From a bacterium (GTDB lineage Bacteria > Verrucomicrobiota > Verrucomicrobiia > Chthoniobacterales > Terrimicrobiaceae), in assembly GCA_009920585.1 (NCBI GenBank), contig RFZT01000078.1, positions 1 through 9,185 of the forward strand: 9,185 nt of DNA. The letters are read 5' to 3'. The notes below the pieces were generated by a model that had not been told where the DNA came from, made no database searches, and saw nothing but the letters and a program-made list of their open reading frames with translations. Positions 6,523 to 9,185 of this stretch are shown here, piece by piece. The translations under genes were made by a program, and so were the position numbers. Each line of letters opens with the position of its first letter. Positions within the stretch are counted from its first letter, which is position 1.

Positions 6523-6540
6523 CTATCAGTCCTATCAGTC
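6523..6540. repeat. Perfect 9-bp tandem duplication at the end of the cupin gene
   Basis: CTATCAGTC occurs twice back to back (6523-6531 and 6532-6540), and an eight-base match TATCAGTC recurs at 6450-6457. The tandem pair spans the cupin stop codon (minus-strand TGA at 6537-6535). It is short enough to be chance or slippage; no function is claimed. Confidence 0.5.
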
Positions 6541-6909
6541 AGTTCCAAAATACGTATCCTCATGGCTGTATGGCGGCGCGCAGCAACAGAGTAGGCAGAG
6601 GCGTTCGGTCGCGGTGATTTGGTGCCAGGAGCTAGGTGGGATCAGGATGGCGTCGCCTGGGCTGACTGAGCGAATTTCGCCATCGATTTCCATTGTTCCA
6701 GCGCCTTCGAGGATGAAATAGAATTCCTCGCTGAGCTTGTGGTAGTGTCGCTCGGTGTGTTGGCCTTCGGGGATGGTGGCTTCGGCGAGGGATTGGTTTT
6801 GGACTGGTGCATTAGTTTGATCCAGGATGCTACGGATCGTGCTGCCATCTTTGGTGGTGAATGGCGTTTGTTGGGAAAGCTGGTTGATCGTCATAAATGC
6901 GTCTGTCAT
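6535..6909 (-). CDS. Small single-domain cupin protein
   Basis: The 124-residue product is one cupin barrel. Cupin motif 1, G(X)5HXH(X)4E(X)6G, is met exactly with Gly49, His55, His57, Glu62 and Gly69. Motif 2 is G85(X)5P91 with His96, where the usual PxG is PPS (91-93). The three His and the Glu form a complete metal site, so it could be a dioxygenase, an isomerase or a binding protein; the substrate cannot be told from the sequence. Four cysteines (105, 108, 109, 110) sit in a short CLLCCC run near the C-terminus, followed by APPYSHEDTY, which resembles the end of other stand-alone cupins. The ATG at 6909 is chosen; an ATG five codons later (6894) is equally possible, and neither has a Shine-Dalgarno sequence. 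It lies upstream of the fur-suf cluster on the same strand, with a 151-nt gap that holds the candidate operator. Confidence 0.88.
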   Translation of the reverse strand: MTDAFMTINQLSQQTPFTTKDGSTIRSILDQTNAPVQNQSLAEATIPEGQHTERHYHKLSEEFYFILEGAGTMEIDGEIRSVSPGDAILIPPSSWHQITATERLCLLCCCAPPYSHEDTYFGTD

Positions 6910-6942
6910 CGTCGAACGCGGTCTCAGTAAAGGCAAGCCCAC

Positions 6943-6971
6943 TCTATACTGCCAATGAATTTCAAGTTGAA
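6943..6971 (-). promoter_or_regulatory. Weak candidate promoter for the cupin gene
   Basis: On the minus strand TTCAAC (6971-6966, three of six to -35) is followed after exactly 17 nt by TATAGA (6948-6943, four of six to -10). The element lies 34 nt upstream of the cupin ATG. Spacing and position are right but the -35 is poor. Confidence 0.2.
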
Positions 6972-7069
6972 TGCGTGCCAACTCAAAAGACGTGAAATCG
7001 CTGCCGAACAACCGCTACTCAACCAATATAAGCGGCGTCCGTGGTTGCGTTGGTAGACGAATCATTGGC

Positions 7070-7125
7070 GCGTGTGGTGCTACGGGAGTCGGAGGCATAT
7101 TGACCTCGACCAACCACCGCTTTTT
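7070..7125 (+). terminator. Two-tier stem-loop followed by a T-run, possible terminator of a small plus-strand RNA
   Basis: The outer stem is GCG-(T)-GTGGT (7070-7078) with ACCACCGC (7113-7120), 8 bp with one bulged T. The inner stem is GTCG-(G)-AGG (7088-7095) with CCTCGAC (7104-7110), 7 bp with one bulged G and an 8-nt loop. TTTTT follows immediately at 7121-7125. This is the form of an intrinsic terminator on the plus strand, yet no plus-strand gene lies upstream for over 5 kb. It may therefore end a short non-coding RNA; a lone TATAAG at 7026-7031 could be its -10, but no -35 is visible. Confidence 0.35.
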
Positions 7126-7226
7126 ATCTCTTAACCGCTGGTCCGATTTTCGGGGGCTTTTTTTAGGAGTCAGAAATTTCATAAATCCAGCAGAGCTTTT
7201 ACTGAAGCTGATCGGAAAAGAAAATG

Positions 7227-7298
7227 AGGCGAGGGTCGGAATCGAACCGACGAATACAGCTTTTGCAGAGCCGTGCCTTACCACTTGGCTACCCCGCC
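7227..7298 (-). tRNA. tRNA-Cys (anticodon GCA)
   Basis: The minus strand folds into a full 72-nt cloverleaf. The acceptor stem is GGCGGGG (7298-7292) with CCTCGCC (7234-7228), seven pairs with one G-T. The D arm is GCC...GGC with GTGGTAA in the loop. The anticodon stem is CGGCT/AGCTG with the loop CTGCAAA, placing GCA as the anticodon (reads UGC/UGU). The variable loop has 5 nt, and the T arm is GTCGG-TTCGATT-CCGAC. The discriminator base is T, as expected for tRNA-Cys. The CCA end is not encoded (CAT follows the discriminator), so a CCA-adding enzyme is needed. It is transcribed divergently from argG and towards the cupin gene. Confidence 0.96.
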
Positions 7299-7311
7299 AT
7301 GGAGTACATTT

Positions 7312-7340
7312 TTTATACAATCTAACGCGGGGTATGACAA
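7312..7340 (-). promoter_or_regulatory. Sigma70-type promoter of tRNA-Cys
   Basis: On the minus strand TTGTCA (7340-7335, five of six) and TATAAA (7317-7312, five of six) are separated by the ideal 17 nt. The mature tRNA begins 13 nt after the -10, so the 5' leader is about 5-7 nt. A small palindrome CAACT-GAA-AGTTG (7338-7350) overlaps the upstream edge of the -35. Confidence 0.7.
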
Positions 7341-7425
7341 CTGAAAGTTGAGGATCGGTTGAAATTTGCGTCTGTGTGATTCGCGGGATTGCGAAAGGTG
7401 CGGGATTCGGAGAGACTTCGCGCCG

Positions 7426-8655
7426 ATGAAAAAAATTGTCGTTGCTTACTCGGGAGGTTTGGACACCTCGGTGATTCTAAATTGGCTTAAAGAAATCTAC
7501 GGAGCGGAGATCATCGCTTTCTGCGCAGACGTAGGCCAGGCCGAGGAACTCGACGGTCTCGAAGAGAAGGCTCTTAAAACGGGCGCAGAGAAATGCTACG
7601 TGGACGACCTTCAGGAGGAGTTCGCGCGCGACTTTATTTTTCCCATGCTCCAAGCGGGGGCCATCTATGAGGGGGAATATTTTTTGGGCACGAGCATTGC
7701 ACGTCCGCTCATCGCGAAGCGAATGGTCGAGATCGCTCGCGCAGAGGGTGCCAAAGCTGTCGCTCACGGCGCAACGGGCAAAGGTAACGATCAAGTTCGC
7801 TTTGAACTCACGGCGGCGGCGCTCGCTCCCGAAATCGAGGTCATCGCTCCTTGGCGCGACAGTCGCTTCCGAGACAAGTTCCCCGGTCGTGCAGAAATGA
7901 TCGCCTATGCGGAGGCGCACGGGGTGCCAATCGCCGCGAGTGCGAAGAAGCCTTACTCGATGGATCGAAATCTTCTTCACATCAGCTACGAGGCCGGAAT
8001 TTTGGAGGATCCTTGGTTTGATGCGGGTGACCTCAAGAACCGTGATTATTTTACGACGCTCTCGGTGCTTCCCGAGGATGCGCCTGATAAAGCGGAGATG
8101 ATCGAACTCGATTTCGAGCGTGGAAATTGTGTGGCAGTGAACGGGGAAAAACTGAACCCGCTCGCGGTGATGCGCCTCCTTAATAAAATCGGCGGCAAAC
8201 ATGGTGTTGGCCGCGTGGACATGGTCGAGAATCGTTTCGTTGGGATGAAGAGCCGTGGCGTTTATGAGACCCCAGGTGGAGCGATCCTGCATTTTGCGCA
8301 CCGCCAGATGGAGTCTCTGACGATGGATCGCGAGGTCATGCACCTTCGTGACAGCCTCATTCCAAAATACAGCACGCTTGTTTACAATGGATTTTGGTTT
8401 GCGCCGGAGCGCGAAGCGATTCAAGCGCTCGTTACGGAATCGCAGAAGAACGTCTGCGGCACAGTGCGCTTGCGCCTCTACAAAGGCGGCATCCACGCGG
8501 CCGGTCGCAAAAGCCCAGTGAGTCTTTACAATCCCCACATCGCTACGATGGAGGCGGATCCGACGAAGGCCTACGACCAAGACGATGCCACGGGGTTCAT
8601 TCACCTCAATGGTCTTCGCTTGAAAGTTGCAGCAGGGGTTCACAACAGCAAATAA
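7426..8655 (+). CDS. argG: Argininosuccinate synthase
   Basis: ArgG joins citrulline and aspartate with ATP to give argininosuccinate, the penultimate step of arginine synthesis, in the cytoplasm. The 409-residue product has the family length and motifs. These are the ATP-pyrophosphatase P-loop AYSGGLDTS (7-15), GTSIARPLIAKRMVEIA (88-104), HGATGKGNDQVRFE (114-127) of the nucleotide/aspartate site, YSMDRNLLHISYEAGILEDP (177-196), VGRVDMVENRFVGMKSRGVY (261-280) and YKGGIHAAGRKSPVSLY (352-368). The ATG at 7426 gives MKKIVVAYSGG, the normal beginning; an in-frame TTG at 7366 would add 20 unrelated residues and is rejected. A GGAG lies 13 nt before the ATG, too far for a good ribosome binding site. 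No plus-strand promoter was convincing in the 127 nt between it and the divergent tRNA. No other arginine gene is in view. Confidence 0.97.
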   Translation: MKKIVVAYSGGLDTSVILNWLKEIYGAEIIAFCADVGQAEELDGLEEKALKTGAEKCYVDDLQEEFARDFIFPMLQAGAIYEGEYFLGTSIARPLIAKRMVEIARAEGAKAVAHGATGKGNDQVRFELTAAALAPEIEVIAPWRDSRFRDKFPGRAEMIAYAEAHGVPIAASAKKPYSMDRNLLHISYEAGILEDPWFDAGDLKNRDYFTTLSVLPEDAPDKAEMIELDFERGNCVAVNGEKLNPLAVMRLLNKIGGKHGVGRVDMVENRFVGMKSRGVYETPGGAILHFAHRQMESLTMDREVMHLRDSLIPKYSTLVYNGFWFAPEREAIQALVTESQKNVCGTVRLRLYKGGIHAAGRKSPVSLYNPHIATMEADPTKAYDQDDATGFIHLNGLRLKVAAGVHNSK

Positions 8656-8664
8656 TTTTGGTGA

Positions 8665-8722
8665 GGCGCTGGTCGCTGGGTCGATCCGGCGCCGAACCTT
8701 CTCGCGGGGGTAGTCGTTTTTT
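8665..8722 (+). terminator. Double stem-loop with T-run after argG, likely intrinsic terminator
   Basis: A strong 8-bp stem GGCGCTGG (8665-8672) with CCGGCGCC (8686-8693), one G-T pair and a 13-nt loop, begins 10 nt after the argG stop. A second, weaker stem CGA-ACC (8693-8698) with GGT-(AG)-TCG (8709-8716) follows directly and ends in TTTTTT (8717-8722), sharing base 8693 with the first. The second hairpin plus T-run has terminator form; the first may stabilise the mRNA 3' end. Confidence 0.45.
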
Positions 8723-8774
8723 CTGAATGCCGAGTTAGTCGTGTGGCGCGAACAAGAAAGCCATCCTATTTTTT

Positions 8775-9185
8775 ATGAATCCATCCATGTGTCATCCTAT
8801 TGAAATCGAAAGAAAGTTCCTGCTCTCCAGCGAAGCGTGGCGGGAGCCGGCGGCGGGAACGGGGCGCCGGATTTCGCAGGGTTATTTGAGTGCGGATGGG
8901 GAACGCAGCGTGCGGGTTCGGATCGATGGAACTAAGGCCACCCTGACAGTCAAAGGGCCGCGCGTGGGGATAAGCCGCCCGGAGTTGCAGTATTTGATTC
9001 CACTTCCAGAGGGGGAGACGATGTTGGGGCTTTGCTACCGCCCTCTTATTGAGAAGACGCGCTACAATGTGTTTTATGAAGGCATGAAGTGGGAGATCGA
9101 TGAGTTCCATGCAGAAAACGAGGGGCTGATCGTCGCGGAGGTTGAGTTAGACAATGTGGATCAAGTGATCGCCCTGCCGGCTTGG
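8775..9185 (+). CDS. CYTH-domain (triphosphate tunnel metalloenzyme) protein, cut by the right edge
   Basis: The 137 visible residues are the N-terminal part of a CYTH fold. They contain the signature EIERKFL at residues 10-16 (the ExExK metal-binding motif), QGYLS (35-39), RSVRVRI (44-50), TLTVKG (56-61), EKTRY (93-97) and WEIDEFHAENEGLIVAEVEL (106-125). The alternating charged residues point into the tunnel that binds triphosphate and Mg2+. Relatives hydrolyse inorganic tripolyphosphate or thiamine triphosphate, or act as class IV adenylate cyclases; compact bacterial proteins starting this way are usually tripolyphosphatases, but activity cannot be decided here. The first ATG (8775) is used; the in-frame ATG at 8787 is just as good, and neither has a Shine-Dalgarno sequence. 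It is separated from argG by the terminator region, so it is probably its own transcription unit. Confidence 0.9.
   Translation, partial: MNPSMCHPIEIERKFLLSSEAWREPAAGTGRRISQGYLSADGERSVRVRIDGTKATLTVKGPRVGISRPELQYLIPLPEGETMLGLCYRPLIEKTRYNVFYEGMKWEIDEFHAENEGLIVAEVELDNVDQVIALPAW

Larger units (their letters stand above)
6910..7226. other. 317-bp stretch without a convincing gene between the cupin gene and tRNA-Cys
   Basis: Open frames crossing this stretch run into the tRNA or have no protein-like character, so I call no CDS. It holds a weak cupin promoter candidate (6943-6971), a structured segment at 7041-7125, and a second T-run (7158-7164) preceded only by a 4-bp stem TCCG/CGGG (7142-7145/7151-7154). 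A 5-bp stem AGCTT/AAGCT also lies just past the tRNA 3' end, without a T-run on the minus strand, so no convincing tRNA terminator was found. Confidence 0.5.

Noticed and set aside
7015..7320. About 100-codon open frames on both strands across the tRNA
   Set aside because: They cover the tRNA-Cys and its promoter, and the translations are not protein-like.
7338..7350. Palindrome CAACT-GAA-AGTTG between tRNA-Cys and argG as an operator
   Set aside because: Five-base arms are common by chance and it matches no regulator site I know; it is noted only as overlapping the tRNA -35.
7366..7425. TTG start adding 20 residues (Cys/Arg-rich) to ArgG
   Set aside because: The family begins at MKKIVVAYSGG; the extension reads through direct repeats of the leader.
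7477..8643. 388-codon minus-strand open frame antisense to argG
   Set aside because: It lies wholly within argG, which has every family motif; the antisense product is Arg/His-rich without domains.

Overview
The window looks like ordinary chromosomal DNA from a Gram-negative-type bacterium, most plausibly a Verrucomicrobiota member. The evidence is the gene order fur-sufC-sufB-sufD without sufA, sufS or sufE, an intermediate base composition, an N-terminal lipobox lipoprotein, and start sites that almost all lack a Shine-Dalgarno sequence. The phylum call is an inference from memory of gene order and protein style; no search was possible. No insertion sequence, CRISPR array, prophage or toxin module was seen.

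Layout, left to right. Bases 1-90 may hold the last codons of a plus-strand gene. The minus-strand pair tsaE-tsaB (1129-108, joined by an ATGA overlap) encodes two of the partners that make the tRNA modification t6A. Diverging from tsaE by only 32 bp is a small plus-strand lipoprotein gene (1162-1578). Its Pro/Ser/Ala-rich tail overlaps, tail to tail, the end of a minus-strand gene (2395-1514) for an uncharacterised protein rich in conserved-looking Cys/His motifs. That gene is the last of a tight minus-strand cluster, read in the order fur-like regulator (6383-5928), sufC (5919-5161), sufB (5136-3730), sufD (3708-2428), then the uncharacterised gene. Gaps are 8-32 nt, so one transcript is likely. 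SufC, SufB and SufD form the Fe-S cluster assembly scaffold. The Fur/PerR-type protein, with a 7-1-7 palindrome just upstream of its start, is the obvious candidate regulator. Further upstream, still on the minus strand, are a small cupin gene (6909-6535) and a tRNA-Cys (7298-7227) with a good sigma70-type promoter. Diverging from the tRNA is argG (7426-8655, plus strand), the urea-cycle/arginine-biosynthesis ligase. It is followed by a hairpin-rich terminator region and a CYTH-fold triphosphatase gene cut by the right edge.

The parts most worth a second look are: (i) the uncharacterised Cys/His-rich protein travelling with suf; (ii) the regulator, whose alignment places Cys87 where PerR has its iron-binding Asp85; (iii) the palindrome over its likely promoter; (iv) a structured stretch at 7041-7125 with two mutually exclusive pairings and a T-run; and (v) the near-total absence of Shine-Dalgarno sequences.
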